Below the pieces are notes generated by a model, which had not been told where the DNA came from, did no database searches, and was given only the letters and a program-made list of their open reading frames with translations. This document shows positions 22,179-32,589 of a stretch of DNA of 64,000 nucleotides, one piece after another. Position numbers and translations under genes: made by a program. Source of the stretch: Rhynchopus sp. YZ270_cl-10 (taxonomy: Eukaryota; Euglenozoa; Diplonemea; Diplonemida; Diplonemidae); contig OZ037854.1 in the NCBI GenBank assembly GCA_964035575.1, forward strand, positions 682,001 through 746,000. The letters run 5' to 3'. Numbering within the stretch: the first letter of the stretch is position 1; the number at the start of each line of letters is the position of its first letter.

Positions 22179-22562
22179 GATGTAAGACTGATTCAGACGT
22201 TACATCACAAGAAAATCTACAGAAACACAGTTCATGGAGGGAGCAGAGAATGAAACATATGAAGAACAGGGGAGGGGACGACGGCATTGCACACGGAAAC
22301 CACAAGCGCGCACAAAAAATGAAGCAAGTTTTTTTGAAAAAAAATGTTTAAGATATTATTTTCAATCAAAGATGGAGTTTTTCCACCAGCACGCCTCCGT
22401 CCCTCTTGGCAAGATGTAAGACTGATTCAGGCGTTACATCACAAGAGGATCTACAGAAACACAGTTCATGGAGGGAGCAGAGAATGAAACATATGAAGAA
22501 CAGGGGAGGGGACGACGGCATTGCACACGGAAACCACAAGCGCACAAAAAATGAAGCAAGCT
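22179..22562 (+). repeat. Direct repeat (~148 bp x2) beside the hAT gene
   Basis: 22179-22327 and 22416-22562 are near-identical. Both start GATGTAAGACTGATTCAG and end CACAAAAAATGAAGCAAG. They lie just downstream of the transposase stop codon (the gene is on the minus strand). This may be subterminal sequence of the hAT element, but no clear terminal repeat is seen outside. Confidence 0.75.
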
Positions 22563-22612
22563 AAAATGAAAAATGAAAAAAAAAAGTTCAAAGGTGTCCT
22601 AAGACTACTGCC

Positions 22613-25091
22613 TCAGTCCCATATCTGTTCAAGGGAACGGCTCATGTGCTCCATACACTCTTCGATGCTCATGTTGCACGCGTCTGCAGTGAGGTCTTCA
22701 ACCTCCACCTCTTCTTCTGCTTGCACTGTCGGCTGCACGCGAGGAAATCCAGACCGGACGCCATGGTGGGGTGTCTTCCCGTTCTGCTGCTCTTTTGACA
22801 CATCTTTGTTTAAAAAAATCAAAGAGAGCCACTTTTGGTTGTCGCGAGTCAACCCTTTTCTCGAAGGCGGAAAAATATGCGCCAGTGCGCTCAGGACCGA
22901 GTCCGGTGCTGTGCAGGTCGGTGCGATGCTCAGCGCGTCCGTTACCGCCTCCTGCAGCACTGCCGACTTGGGGTACCTCTTCCAAAACGCGCTGGTGGTT
23001 TGCGTCGTCTTGGCGGCGAGCTCCTCGTACTCCTCGATCATGGGGACCGTGACGCCGGACAAGTTCAGAAGACTAATGATGTCATCTGGCTTGATCAGCT
23101 TGTTCCCGCGCTTGTGAATCCGGTAGCCAGCCGGCGTCATCTGCCTGCAGGCGGTGTAATAATCCCTCCCGATTTCAGGCTCCGTCTCCCACCGTTTCAG
23201 CCCCTCGCACACGACTGTCACAATAGCATGCGCCCTTGTCCCCTGCTCCAGTGTGTCGCATTTCTCCTGGTAGTGCGAGGTGAGGTTTTCTATGTCCCTC
23301 AGCACGTCCCCTGCTTGCCATAAACCGGGGCATTGCAGGTTCGCGTACTTCTTCACCATAGCCTCCAGTTCTCCCAACACGTCACACACCATGTCCACCT
23401 CCGCCTGCAGCACATGAAACGGGACGGAAACAAACAACTCTGCTGTTCTCAACACAGAATCGCACACGGTACTGCATGTCACTTCTTTAGCGATGAACAC
23501 ATAGTATGCTTTCAACCTGCTCTGGAAGTGTCTCATCGCGGCTATCATAGAGATAAACCGCGTATCACAGAGATGAGGGGCAGACACAGCGGGGGCGGAA
23601 CTTGCCGCAGAAGACTCCGACTTCACGATTCTCTCCACACAAACGCACAGCTCCTCCAGGTCTTTGCACTCGATGATCGTAGTACGGTGAGCTTCTGCCT
23701 TAACAGCATCCAGGCACATTTCTTTCGCAGAGGAGAAGCTTTGAATCTGTTCGCGGGTGGTTGACATCAGGCTGTCTTGGCGAATCTGCATCACGATCGC
23801 CGCCACATCTGCCATTGCGGACTTTTCCGCAGTGTCCCTCTGCACCTTCTTCCATCTCGATTGCTTCGTGCCTTTGATGATATAATTTGCCCAGTAAACG
23901 ATATCAAATGCAACGGAGTTCTCCGATTTCAGGTGGTTGCGGACGTCTGTCAGCACGTTGTTGAGGAAATGTGCAATGCACGACAAGAACGGAATATCCC
24001 ACTGTAGAGCCAATTCGCGGGAAAGGGCAACGTTCGCACCACCCCGATCCGACCTCATCATCCGCACCTGCGATTGCTGAACATTAATTGTGTCAAGCGC
24101 GCGAAGGACTGCTTCCGAAAGCGTGTTCTTGTCGAAGGGGTTACCATCCTCTGCCCACTCTGGCGCAAGCGCATACGAACGGGTGGAGGTTTGGACGATC
24201 ACCAAAACGCAGTGGCCTCCGTTGAGGGTTCCATTGTCGTGAATGACGCTCAGTGGTTTCCCCTGCACGTTTTTGCTGATGTGGTCCAGGTGGCTTCGGA
24301 TGAGCTCCTTCTTGGAGCTGTTCCAGCAGTTCGTGAGCTTGATGTCATTCGGGATGCGCTTTCCACTCAGGTGCGACAAAAATATATCCCCGCTTCGGAA
24401 CGAAATACCCGCCATGGCAGCTGCCTCAGCAAACAGGGCGTTCTGAAAGCCCTTCCCCCTGCCAAAGGACTCCATGATCACGCAGTCCTTTGACACAGTC
24501 GCCGACGTTTTGTCCTTATTGGCAAGGTGCCGGCCTGAGATGAAGTGCGTGTCGAGGTCACTCCTCTGGATGTCATGCTTCCATGACCAGCCACACAACT
24601 TGCAAGTGGGAAGCACTTGCGCTGCCGTGTAAGGGACATCATCGAGCTTAGCCACATGCCACGTTTTCTCAAAATCGGAAACGCGAACAAAGGACAAGTC
24701 GGCAATATCATCCCCATAGTCCTTAACGCGCTGTGGGACGCTCATGGTGGGGTCGGTGTTCTCTTCGGCGTCGGCTGCAGCAACAGTATCCGCTTCCACC
24801 AGGATCGCCTCCGACAGCTGGCTGGCCTTTTGCGACTCTGAACGGATGTCGACGCGGTCCAGAAACTCCTTCGTCTCCACCCACGTTTTTCCGTTCTTGA
24901 CGGCGTGCTCGGCACACAACCTGGCGAACTCCTCCTTCTTCATCATCTTCTGCTTCCCCTTCCCCTGCGTCGGTGGCACAAGTTTGTACTCGTCAAAGAG
25001 TGCCTTTAGCTGAATTTTTTTAAAATCAGCGCTAGAAAGCTTTGACGTCCAACGTTTTATTTTGTTGGATTCGGCGATCCCCTTGTTCCTA
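22613..25091 (-). CDS. hAT superfamily transposase, 5'-truncated
   Basis: The frame reads from 25091 down to the stop at 22613. From GTG 24979 it spans 788 codons; the first ATG is about 12 codons later. Features from that point: a BED-like zinc finger near residues 125-150 (C-x2-C ... H-x4-H in CKLCGW ... HFISGRH), a catalytic-type HDNGT near 246, DRGGANVALSRELALQW with SCIAHFLNNVL near 320-340 (the hAT C-x2-H-x-LN block), DTRF further on, and a C-terminal dimerisation region near 675-723 (LSIAPTCTAPDSVLSALAHI ... RKGLTRDNQKWL). Together these support hAT. The true N terminus is missing: homology to the intact 5' part at 25294-25890 stops at 25091, and upstream the frame meets a stop before any ATG. 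The central region is uninterrupted. Confidence 0.85.
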
Positions 25092-25293
25092 TAATGATGA
25101 AAAAGACCCCCTCTCTGCTTCTTTTCTGCCTTTGTCCACGCTCACCCTCTTGCGCAAACTTCCTTCACCCCTCCTGACAGAGAAACACACGCCCTCAGCC
25201 AACCTCTTTACAAACCCTTCAACCTCCAACCTCCGATGAAGACGCTGTTTTTTTTTTTTTTTTTTTTATGCTTCATATGGGAAGTAGGGGCCA

Positions 25294-25890
25294 TGCCGAA
25301 GAGGGCCGCAGAAGCAGATGAAGGGAGTGAAGGGAGTGAAGGGAGTGACCGCAAGAGGGCGAAGGGAAATCCCCCCCCCATCGCCGAGGGGAATGCTGTG
25401 GACGAGGAGAGGAACAAGGGGATCGCCGAATCCAACAAAATAAAACGTTGGACGTCAAAGCTTTCTAGCGCTGATTTTAAAAAAATTCAGCTAAAGGCAC
25501 TCTTTGACGAGTACAAACTTGTGCCACCGACGCAGGGGAAGGGGAAGCAGAAGATGATGAAGAAGGAGGAGTTCGCCAGGTTGTGTGCCGAGCACGCCGT
25601 CAAGAACGGAAAAACGTGGGTGGAGACGAAGGAGTTTCTGGACCGCGTCGACATCCGTTCAGAGTCGCAAAAGGCCAGCCAGCTGTCGGAGGCGATCCTG
25701 GTGGAAGCGGATACTGTTGCTGCAGCCGACGCCGAAGAGAACACCGACCCCACCATGAGCGTCCCACAGCGCGTTAAGGACTATGGGGATGATATTGCCG
25801 ACTTGTCCTTTGTTCGCGTTTCCGATTTTGAGAAAACGTGGCATGTGGCTAAGCTCGATGATGTCCCTTACACGGCAGCGCAAGTGCTTC
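25294..25890 (+). pseudogene. hAT transposase N-terminal part, head to head
   Basis: ATG at 25294 (MPKRAAEADEGSEGSEGSDR, then a KRAKGN nuclear-localisation-like patch) opens a frame that runs into the same protein as the minus-strand copy (ADFKKIQLKALFDEYKL ... TAAQVL) and stops where the 97 bp tandem repeat begins. 25410-25890 is the inverse of 24611-25091, about 481 bp, with no difference that I can see, around a 318 bp spacer. This copy has the start codon and N terminus but lacks the zinc finger and catalytic domain. Either an inverted duplication split one gene into two partial copies, or the palindrome is an assembly or amplification artefact. Confidence 0.75.
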
Positions 25891-26196
25891 GATAATAGTG
25901 TCGTGTGGACGGCAGCCAACCCGGTGTTGCAGCGGCGGTGTAGAACTTCGAAACAGATTTATACCCCACAAGAGTGATTGCAGTTGCGATAATAGTATCG
26001 TGTGGACGGCAGCCAACCCGGTGTTGCAGCGGCGGTGTAGAACTTCGAAACAGATTTATACCCCACAAGAGTGATTGCAGTTGCGATAATAGTATCGTGT
26101 GGACGGCAGCCAACCCGGTGTTGCAGCGGCGGTGTAGAACTTCGAAACAGATTTATACCCCACAAAGAGTGCTTGCAGTTGCGATAATAGTGTCGT
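25891..26196 (+). repeat. Three-unit 97 bp tandem repeat
   Basis: Units start GATAATAGTNTCGT at 25891, 25988, 26085 and 26183 (partial), with periods 97, 97 and 98. Each contains CGGTGTTGCAGCGGCGGTGT and AACTTCGAAACAG. It abuts the truncated transposase fragment. hAT ends often carry subterminal repeats, so this may be the element end, but no terminal inverted repeat was found. Confidence 0.85.
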
Positions 26197-26217
26197 TAGC
26201 TGGTGGTGTTCACAATT

Positions 26218-26250
<33 letters not shown>

Positions 26251-26452
26251 ATAAATTGTTGAAGTAGTGCAGTTGCCTCGGTTGTGTTGCCACAGTTGTG
26301 CAATCTCCACTGTCTTTGAAAACTAGGTTGTATTAGTGTTAGCCACCCGAGGATGCACTCCACTCTTCTCAACACTTCTGCGTGATCCGGTCGTCACCTT
26401 GGAAACTCTCCCTTGCCACCCATTTCACGCCCATGCCCCTTGTACCACAAGC

Positions 26453-26564
26453 AGGGCGTTCGCCCCGGGGCGAAAAATATTTTTTTTCGTTAAAAAAATC
26501 TTTTCCTGAAAAAATGACATTTTATTTCGCCCCAGGGCTTCGCCCCACCGGGGCGAAACCCTGT
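26453..26564. mobile_element. CAGGG...CCCTG mini-element
   Basis: Starts CAGGGCGTTCGCCCCGGGGC and ends CACCGGGGCGAAACCCTG. The inverse of the right end overlaps the left in CAGGG and TTCGCCCCGG. It is 112 bp, GC-rich at the ends and AT-rich inside, with no target duplication visible. hAT-like ends suggest a non-autonomous derivative. Confidence 0.5.
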
Positions 26565-26633
26565 ATAAATAAATAAATAAATAAATAAAAAAAGGGGGAA
26601 AAAAAAAAAAAAAGAGAGAGAGAGATTTCTCCC

Positions 26634-27032
26634 CACCACCCTGTAGACCCCCCCGGAGGGGGGGTCGCAGAGGGGTGCATGTCCACTGTACTCAAAATCA
26701 TCCGCAAACCCGCCTGCCGTGAGAGGAAGTTTCCCCAGCACTCCCGCTCGCTCCTCAATCCTGCAGTCTGCTGAAGGTGTACCGTACCCCCTGTTATAGA
26801 AGGTGTCACTGCTCGTGTCAACTCTACTTTCAACGGCAGAGAGTTGAAAATAATCAAAATAAGGATGAAGTCTCATATGACAGATGCCTCTCTTGTACAT
26901 CTGTTTGATTAAACAACACAAAGAGACCCTCAGTGAGGGGGGATTGATGAAATTCTCCATCGTTTTGCTGGTTTTAGTATCAGGAAAGTTCAGCTGTAAT
27001 ATCACTTGTGCTGGGGAAGGGATCACGCGCAA
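26634..27032 (-). CDS. Possible coding fragment, unknown
   Basis: A minus-strand frame of about 130 codons has balanced composition (VILQLNFPDTKTSKTMENFI ... SAVESRVDTSSDTFYNRGYG ... AGGFADDFEYSGHAPL), unlike the A/T-tract frames around it. Its first in-frame ATG is MENFINPP. Below 26634 it runs into A-runs. I recognise no domain. It could be a piece of a gene captured in repeats, or chance. Confidence 0.25.
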
Positions 27033-27231
27033 ATAGCAAATTTTTTTTGACCATTCAGTACCAGGGATTCACCCCACGAACTAACTTCTCTCCGGCGGGA
27101 AAATTTTTTTTGACCTATTTTAAGCACTAGTAAAAAAACGAAAATTTCGGGGTTTTTGGCATTTCGCCACGATCAGGAAAAAACGATGGCGATAGCGAAC
27201 GCCCTGACCACAAGGGGAAAAAAAAAAACGA

Positions 27232-27306
27232 TCGTGAAAAAAAAAAAAAAAATGTCAAGATCTTGAAAAAAAATTCAAGATCTTGAAAAAAACCGTCACG
27301 ATCGTT
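27232..27306. repeat. CGATCG and AAGATCTT palindromes
   Basis: ACGATCGTG, two copies of TCAAGATCTTGA and a final CACGATCGT, separated by A-runs. It mixes the two GATC-centred units that form separate arrays elsewhere. Confidence 0.7.
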
Positions 27307-27317
27307 CTCACACTATC

Positions 27318-27835
27318 ACGGTGGCCCAGCGGACCCTTTTGGGGGTACCCCCGGGGGTACCCCCAAAAGGGGTACCCCGCAGGGTAGGGTACCACACAGG
27401 GTAGGGTCCGCGGGGGGTACCCCCTCGCGTGGGCTACCCCAGGGGGTACCCCACAGGGTTGGGTAGGGTCCGCGCGGGGTACCCTTTGGGGGGTTTGGGG
27501 TACCCCGAGGGGTACCCCCCAGGGTCCGCGGGGGTACCCCATGGGGTACCCCTCAGGGTCCGCGGGGGTACCCCATGGGGTACCCCCGCGGACCCTGGGG
27601 GGTACCCCCCGGGGTACCCCCTGCACACCCGGTGGCTATTGCCTCCCACACGGTGGCCCATTCCTACCCTTAGGGTAGGGTCCGCGGGGGGTACCCCATG
27701 GGGTACCCCCCAGACTACCCCATGGGGTACCCCATGGGGTACCCCCCAAATCTGAGGGGTACCCCATGGGGTACCCCCCAGACTACCCCCGGGGGTACCC
27801 CATGGGGTACCCCGCGCGGACCCTGACTGGCACTG
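27318..27835. repeat. GGTACCCC palindromic cluster 1
   Basis: Dozens of GGGGTACC / GGTACCCC units interspersed with CAGGGTCCGCG and GGGTAGGGTCC. Two CACGGTGGCCC strings mark sub-block edges (27319 and 27650). 27318-27635 is the inverse of 30207-30525, and 27640-27985 is the inverse of 30858-31183. The long frames here, Gly/Pro/Tyr repeats on both strands, follow from the repeat and are not genes. Confidence 0.85.
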
Positions 27836-27837
27836 GG

Positions 27838-27947
27838 GGTACACAGGTACACAGGTACACAGGTACACAGGTACACAGGTACACAGGTACACAGGTACAC
27901 AGGTACACAGGTACACAGGTACACAGGTACACAGGTACACAGGTACA
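27838..27947 (+). repeat. (ACAGGTAC)n array, ~13 units
   Basis: Perfect 8 bp tandem array with GTAC in every unit. Its inverse, with about 17 units, is at 30858-30993. Confidence 0.95.
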
Positions 27948-27989
27948 GCCAGAGTGCCAGAGTCAAGGGTCCGCGCGGGGTCCGCCCCC

Positions 27990-29470
27990 CAATGACATAA
28001 CGAAGTATCGCTTGAAAATACCGTTCAATATATGTTGCTTGGTGTGCATGAAGAAGGACACACAAGGTATATCAAACGATAAATCAATCAGATAAACGTT
28101 ACATCATCGGAAAATTGTTGGCACCGCCCCCCTGTCTTCGTATTTATTACCCCGTCGACAGGCCAAACAGCGTTGGGCTCAGAAGAAGCAGTGCAAGACA
28201 GTCACTGGGGATCAACATGAGAACCAACTCCCAACAACACAGGCTACCGAAGTAGCAGGTGGGGTGTTGCGGGTGTTTGGGGTGAGAAAATCGATTTTGG
28301 TAAGTTGCAGCAGAACATTCTTAAGTTCGCACTAGTCGAGAGAGGCTTACCCGCTGCAGTGAAGCAGTGCACCCATTTAAGGGTGGAGAAGCGTGACACG
28401 CACATACAAGTATGTACGTTACTTCAACAAAGGCTGAATTCTGGTAATTCTAAGGGATGTGAATTCAGCCACCACGCAGGTAGTGTTTTAAGGTTCCTCG
28501 CTTTGTGCTACACAGCGGACTCATGACACAAAGGAGTTGCCCCCGCTCTCTTTCGCGCAAACTTAAGAAAATTCTGGAGTCACTACAACCTGGCGTGCGG
28601 GTACAGATGCATTGCTTTGTTCTTTCCTCAAAGTCATATCTGATCTCTCGGGTCTGTACTAAAGTCAGTGTTTAGATAAGCATCCACTTGACTCGTTCTA
28701 ACAACCGTTGAAATCTAGAACAAAACAATACACTGCCCCTTCTCACACCAAGCCGCCATGCTTCAAGAGCATGCCCTGGGCAAAAATTACTGTGACAAAA
28801 ATTGGTTTTCTGGGGGAACGCGATATTTTCTTGTGCCTACTGTAGTCCTCCGCAAGAGCAGAGGACAGACTTTCCGGATCCCGAAGTCGAATTTTTTGCA
28901 CTAGCTATGCTCCCTGGGTTAAATGGCTATAGCAGTGACTGACTAAGAGTTTCATAATAATTGGGGCGGTCTATGGGGTGGGTTAATGGAAAAATTGGTT
29001 TAAAAACCCAACTTTTGCGGTCCCCACCCGGTTTGCAATAATTGCACCAGCTCTTCCATCGGCACTGTTTCGCTGTCACGATGAAGGGTCGTCGGTTCGG
29101 GTACCTGTTGAGAGAAATTGAGTGCAAAAGTAGAGACTGCAACAAAAAAAATCAAACAAACAAACAAGAAGCCGCTCCGTACCTCTTCCATGCAAAAAAG
29201 AAAGTAAAAGACTGCCCTTCCTCAGTCCGGAAGTAGCACCTCATCCGGTTCCCTGACGTAAAAGAGTTGTAGAGGTTACGAGATGCCATGATAAAAAAGT
29301 AAAAGTGACAATTTTGACAATAAAAATATGCTTCGATTTACATCCGAGCGGGACAAAGGCGAAAAGGGGGAGCGGGGGGGTGTAAAAACCGGGGCTTAAA
29401 AACATACCTTGCAGCACTCGCTCGGCCTACTCTCCAGGTACGAGAACATCACTGCACGAACAATCCCACT
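27990..29470 (-). repeat. Right arm of the large inverted repeat
   Basis: Inverse of 20318-21668 with indels, notably around 28300-28560. On the minus strand a 63-codon frame (29191-29000, MEEVRSGFLFVCLIFFVAVS ... VPEPTTLHRDSETVPMEEL) begins like a signal peptide, and its second half matches the left arm. In the left arm the equivalent first half is separated by an intron-like segment. Between the arms lie the hAT gene, the palindromic arrays and the GGTACC cluster. Confidence 0.7.
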
Positions 29471-29599
29471 GATACTGATACCTGCATTCTATTTGTTGCC
29501 ACATGGTAAAAATGACCAAAACTTCGACCAATTTTTTTTTTCTTCACAATTTGCTCATTGAGGCTTTGTATTTTTTGGGCCATTTATGACCCACCACGC

Positions 29600-29735
29600 C
29601 CGATTTTGGGCGAGAAGAAAAAAAAATTTGGGTCAAAAATCGACGCGTCTTTGGTAAAATCACGACTTTTCGGGCGCGAAACCACGTTTTAGACCCCCAC
29701 AGATGCTCAAAAGTGCCAAATTTTGCTTTTAATGG
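29600..29735 (-). repeat. Fragment of the 183 bp repeat family
   Basis: Minus-strand match to the first unit at 19150-19290 (CACTTTTGAGCATCTGTGGG, AAAACGTGGTTTCGCGC). Confidence 0.6.
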
Positions 29736-29859
29736 CCTCAAAGGATCACGGGAGCACCCCTCGTAATTACGAGGGCTCCCCACGCCGTGACGTCGTCATT
29801 GCGCGCGTAATTTCCCACGTATGCGGGCGTGGTTGGTCATAAAATGGCCCAAAAACCCC

Positions 29860-30857
29860 AAACAAAACCTCAGATTGACCAAATCGAGGAAAAATTGTCA
29901 AGTCGAAATTTCAGCCAAAATACGGTCATTTTGGTTATACCCCGCGGTGTATGCAGTAGCTAGAACACGTACACAGCTAAGTTCCTAAGCGATTTCCTTC
30001 ACATTTTTCATGAAAAATTGGTCAAAAATCGACTTGTCTTTGGTAAAAAAACCACGAAAAATCGGCTGCGCAAAACCACGTTTTAGACCCCCACAGATGC
30101 TCAAAAGTGCCAATTTTTGCTTTTAATGGCCTCAAATCGTCGAAATTAGGCCTATATAGGGCAAAAAAAAATTTTTGAGAGTCCCTTTCCCTGGGAGGCA
30201 ATAGCCACCGGGTGTGCAGGGGGTACCCCGGGGGGTACCCCCCAGGGTCCGCGGGGGTACCCCATGGGGTACCCCCGCGGACCCTGAGGGGTACCCCATG
30301 GGGTACCCCCGCGGACCCTGGGGGGTACCCCTCGGGGTACCCCAAACCCCCCAAAGGGTACCCCGCGCGGACCCTACCCAACCCTGTGGGGTACCCCCTG
30401 GGGTAGCCCACGCGAGGGGGTACCCCCCGCGGACCCTACCCTGTGTGGTACCCTACCCTGCGGGGTACCCCTTTTGGGGGTACCCCCGGGGGTACCCCCA
30501 AAAGGGTCCGCTGGGCCACCGTGCAGGGAAAGGGACTCTCAAAAAATTTTTTTTGCCCTATATAGGCCTAATTTCGACGATTTGAGGCCATTAAAAGCAA
30601 AAATTGGCACTTTTGAGCATCTGTGGGGGTCTAAAACGTGGTTTTGCGCAGCCGATTTTTCGTGGTTTTTTTACCAAAGACAAGTCGATTTTTGACCAAT
30701 TTTTCATGAAAAATGTGAAGGAAATCGCTTAGGAACTTAGCTGTGTACGTGTTCTAGCTACTGCATACACCGCGGGGTATAACCAAAATGACCGTATTTT
30801 GGCTGAAATTTCGACTTGACAATTTTTCCTCGATTTGGTCAATCTGAGGTTTTGTTT
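29860..30857. mobile_element. Foldback element with 334 bp arms
   Basis: 29860-30193 and 30524-30857 are inverted copies of each other. The outer ends are CAAACAAAACCTCAG / CTGAGGTTTTGTTTTG and the inner ends CCCTTTCCCTG / CAGGGAAAGGG. The arms carry the 183 bp repeat unit plus a unique block (CTTAGGAACTTAGCTGTGTA, CTGCATACACCGCGGGGTAT). The loop (30194-30523) is the GGTACCCC cluster. I see no coding capacity. The right arm runs straight into the ACCTGTGT array. Confidence 0.8.
30207..30510. repeat. GGTACCCC palindromic cluster 2
   Basis: Inverse of 27318-27635, forming the loop of the foldback element at 29860-30857. Confidence 0.85.
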
Positions 30858-31183
30858 TGTGTACCTGTGTACCTGTGTACCTGTGTACCTGTGTACCTGT
30901 GTACCTGTGTACCTGTGTACCTGTGTACCTGTGTACCTGTGTACCTGTGTACCTGTGTACCTGTGTACCTGTGTACCTGTGTACCTGTGTACCCCCAGTG
31001 CCAGTCAGGGTCCGCGCGGGGTACCCCATGGGGTACCCCCGGGGGTAGTCTGGGGGGTACCCCATGGGGTACCCCTCAGATTTGGGGGGTACCCCATGGG
31101 GTACCCCATGGGGTAGTCTGGGGGGTACCCCATGGGGTACCCCCCGCGGACCCTACCCTAAGGGTAGGAATGGGCCACCGTGA
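30858..31183 (-). repeat. (GTACCTGT)n array plus GGTACCCC cluster 3
   Basis: About 17 units of GTACCTGT (30858-30993) followed by GGTACCCC palindromes, ending at GGGCCACCGTG. It is the inverse of 27640-27985. Confidence 0.85.
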
Positions 31184-31189
31184 TGAAAA

Positions 31190-31520
31190 AAGGAAAAAAA
31201 AGAAAAAAAAGAGAAAAAAAGATGAAAAAGATCTTGAAAATCTTTTTTTTTCTCAAAAAAAAGATAAAAAAGATTTTTGGGATTTTGAAAAATCTTTTTG
31301 GGGGAAAAAAAAAAAAGATTTTGAAAATCTTTTTTTTTTTTTTTCAAAGATTTCTCAAGATCTCGAGATTTTTCATGAAATTTCATGGATTTTTCCAGGA
31401 TTTTTCAGGATTTTTCCAGGATTTTCAAATCTTTTCTCTTTTTTTTTTTCTCCCAAAAATCTTTTTTTTTTTTTTTTTTTCGGGAGAAGAGGATTTTTTT
31501 TCTCGAAAAAAAAAAAAAAA
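31190..31520. repeat. AAGATCTT-rich A/T block
   Basis: Alternating A and T runs with AAGATCTTGAAAATCTTT and TCAAGATCTCGAGA units and a GGATTTTTC series. The Phe/Lys-rich frames on both strands come from this composition. Confidence 0.6.
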
Positions 31521-31523
31521 AAA

Positions 31524-31983
31524 CAAGTAATTGCTATCGGAAAAAAAACCGGGTGTGCTGTGGAACTCCACTCTGAAAAAGATATAATCTACAACACGCC
31601 AGCATTCTGCTCTTCTGCAGGTATGCTAAAACGCTCTTCGTACGGGATGCCTGCATCTGAAACTTTCAAACAGTGGGTGTCCTCTTCGTCCAGCACCATC
31701 TGCTCGATCGCGTTATTGGACGTAGTCTCGGCAGGCTCGATAACCATTCGCTCGGGCGGCCTCGGCATGTTCCAGCTCGTAAGTCGTCCACAGGCTCCCA
31801 CGCATCGTCGTCATCGGAGCAGTGCGGAAGGCACACAAAATGCACAGACGACAACACGTCGTCGATCGCACCAGGCATCGTCACATCAGCACCTCCAGAA
31901 AATCGCCAGGATGCTATGGTGGTTTCGAAAATCGCGCGGAGTTTTCCACAGCACACCCCGTTTTTTTTCTTAGCAATTAGTTG
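31524..31983. mobile_element. 460 bp TIR element with internal frames
   Basis: The left end CAAGTAATTGCTATCGG ... GGGTGTGCTGTGGAACTCC is inverted on the right as GGAGTTTTCCACAGCACACC ... CTTAGCAATTAGTTG, giving arms of about 45 bp. The interior is more GC-rich than the flanks. A minus-strand frame from 31801 (MPRPPERMVIEPAETTSNNA ... DEEDTHCLKVSDAGIPYEER) has balanced composition, and a second overlaps in another frame. These may be pieces of a captured or ancestral gene. I recognise no family. Confidence 0.6.
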
Positions 31984-32310
31984 TTCTTGTTCTAGTTGTT
32001 TTCCACACACCTTCCTTCAACCCTTGTAGGATCAGTTCGTATTTTTTTTCGCGAAAACATGAAATTACACATTTCAAGAGAACTAAAAATTAAAAAGGGT
32101 TCGCCCCCTCAATGGGACGCCGTAAACCATAATTCCTCAGTGTCAGCCGCATCATTTCAATGAAACCAAAAAGTGGCTTACCCTCATAGTATAAATTATG
32201 TTATTGTTACAAATAAATTATTTCGGCGATTTTTATTTTTTTTATAACATTTTTGCATTTTGTTACTTTTTTCATTTTTTGGATTTTCCACCTGATTTGC
32301 AAAAAACGGC
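31984..32310. other. AT-rich spacer
   Basis: No gene or clear repeat apart from T- and A-rich tracts. Confidence 0.5.
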
Positions 32311-32400
32311 AAACCCTCCCAACGCCTCCCAACGCCCTCCCAACACCTCCCAACGCCTCCCAACACCTCCCAACACCTCCCAACACCTCCCAACACCCCT
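32310..32400 (+). repeat. (ACCTCCCAAC)n minisatellite 1
   Basis: About nine 10 bp units CTCCCAACAC / CTCCCAACGC. A sister array is at 37147-37232. Confidence 0.85.
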
Positions 32401-32589
32401 CCAATTTAGCCCGAATTTTGGGTATTTTTTATTTTGAGGGTGTTCTGTACCCCCTTCTGGAGGGGGTTCCAGGGTGGGGTCCCGGTTCCAAAGTCAAACA
32501 AAAAAATAGTGGTGGAAATTTGGGAAAAATGTATTAATTTAGATGCCCCCAAGGGAAAATCCCGACCTCTGGTGCTGTACTGCTACTGT

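Noticed and set aside
22835-24717. Plus-strand frames of 90-160 codons opposite the hAT gene
   Set aside because: They are shadows of the minus-strand transposase. Only that strand shows the zinc finger, catalytic and dimerisation motifs.
27255-27940. Gly/Pro/Tyr-rich frames (GVPHGVPP...) that could suggest a structural protein
   Set aside because: They follow the GGTACCCC palindromes, are open on both strands, and recur inverted at 30.2-31.1 kb as DNA repeats.
27838-27947. CRISPR-like array
   Set aside because: The units are contiguous with no spacers, and the surrounding genes and introns are eukaryotic.
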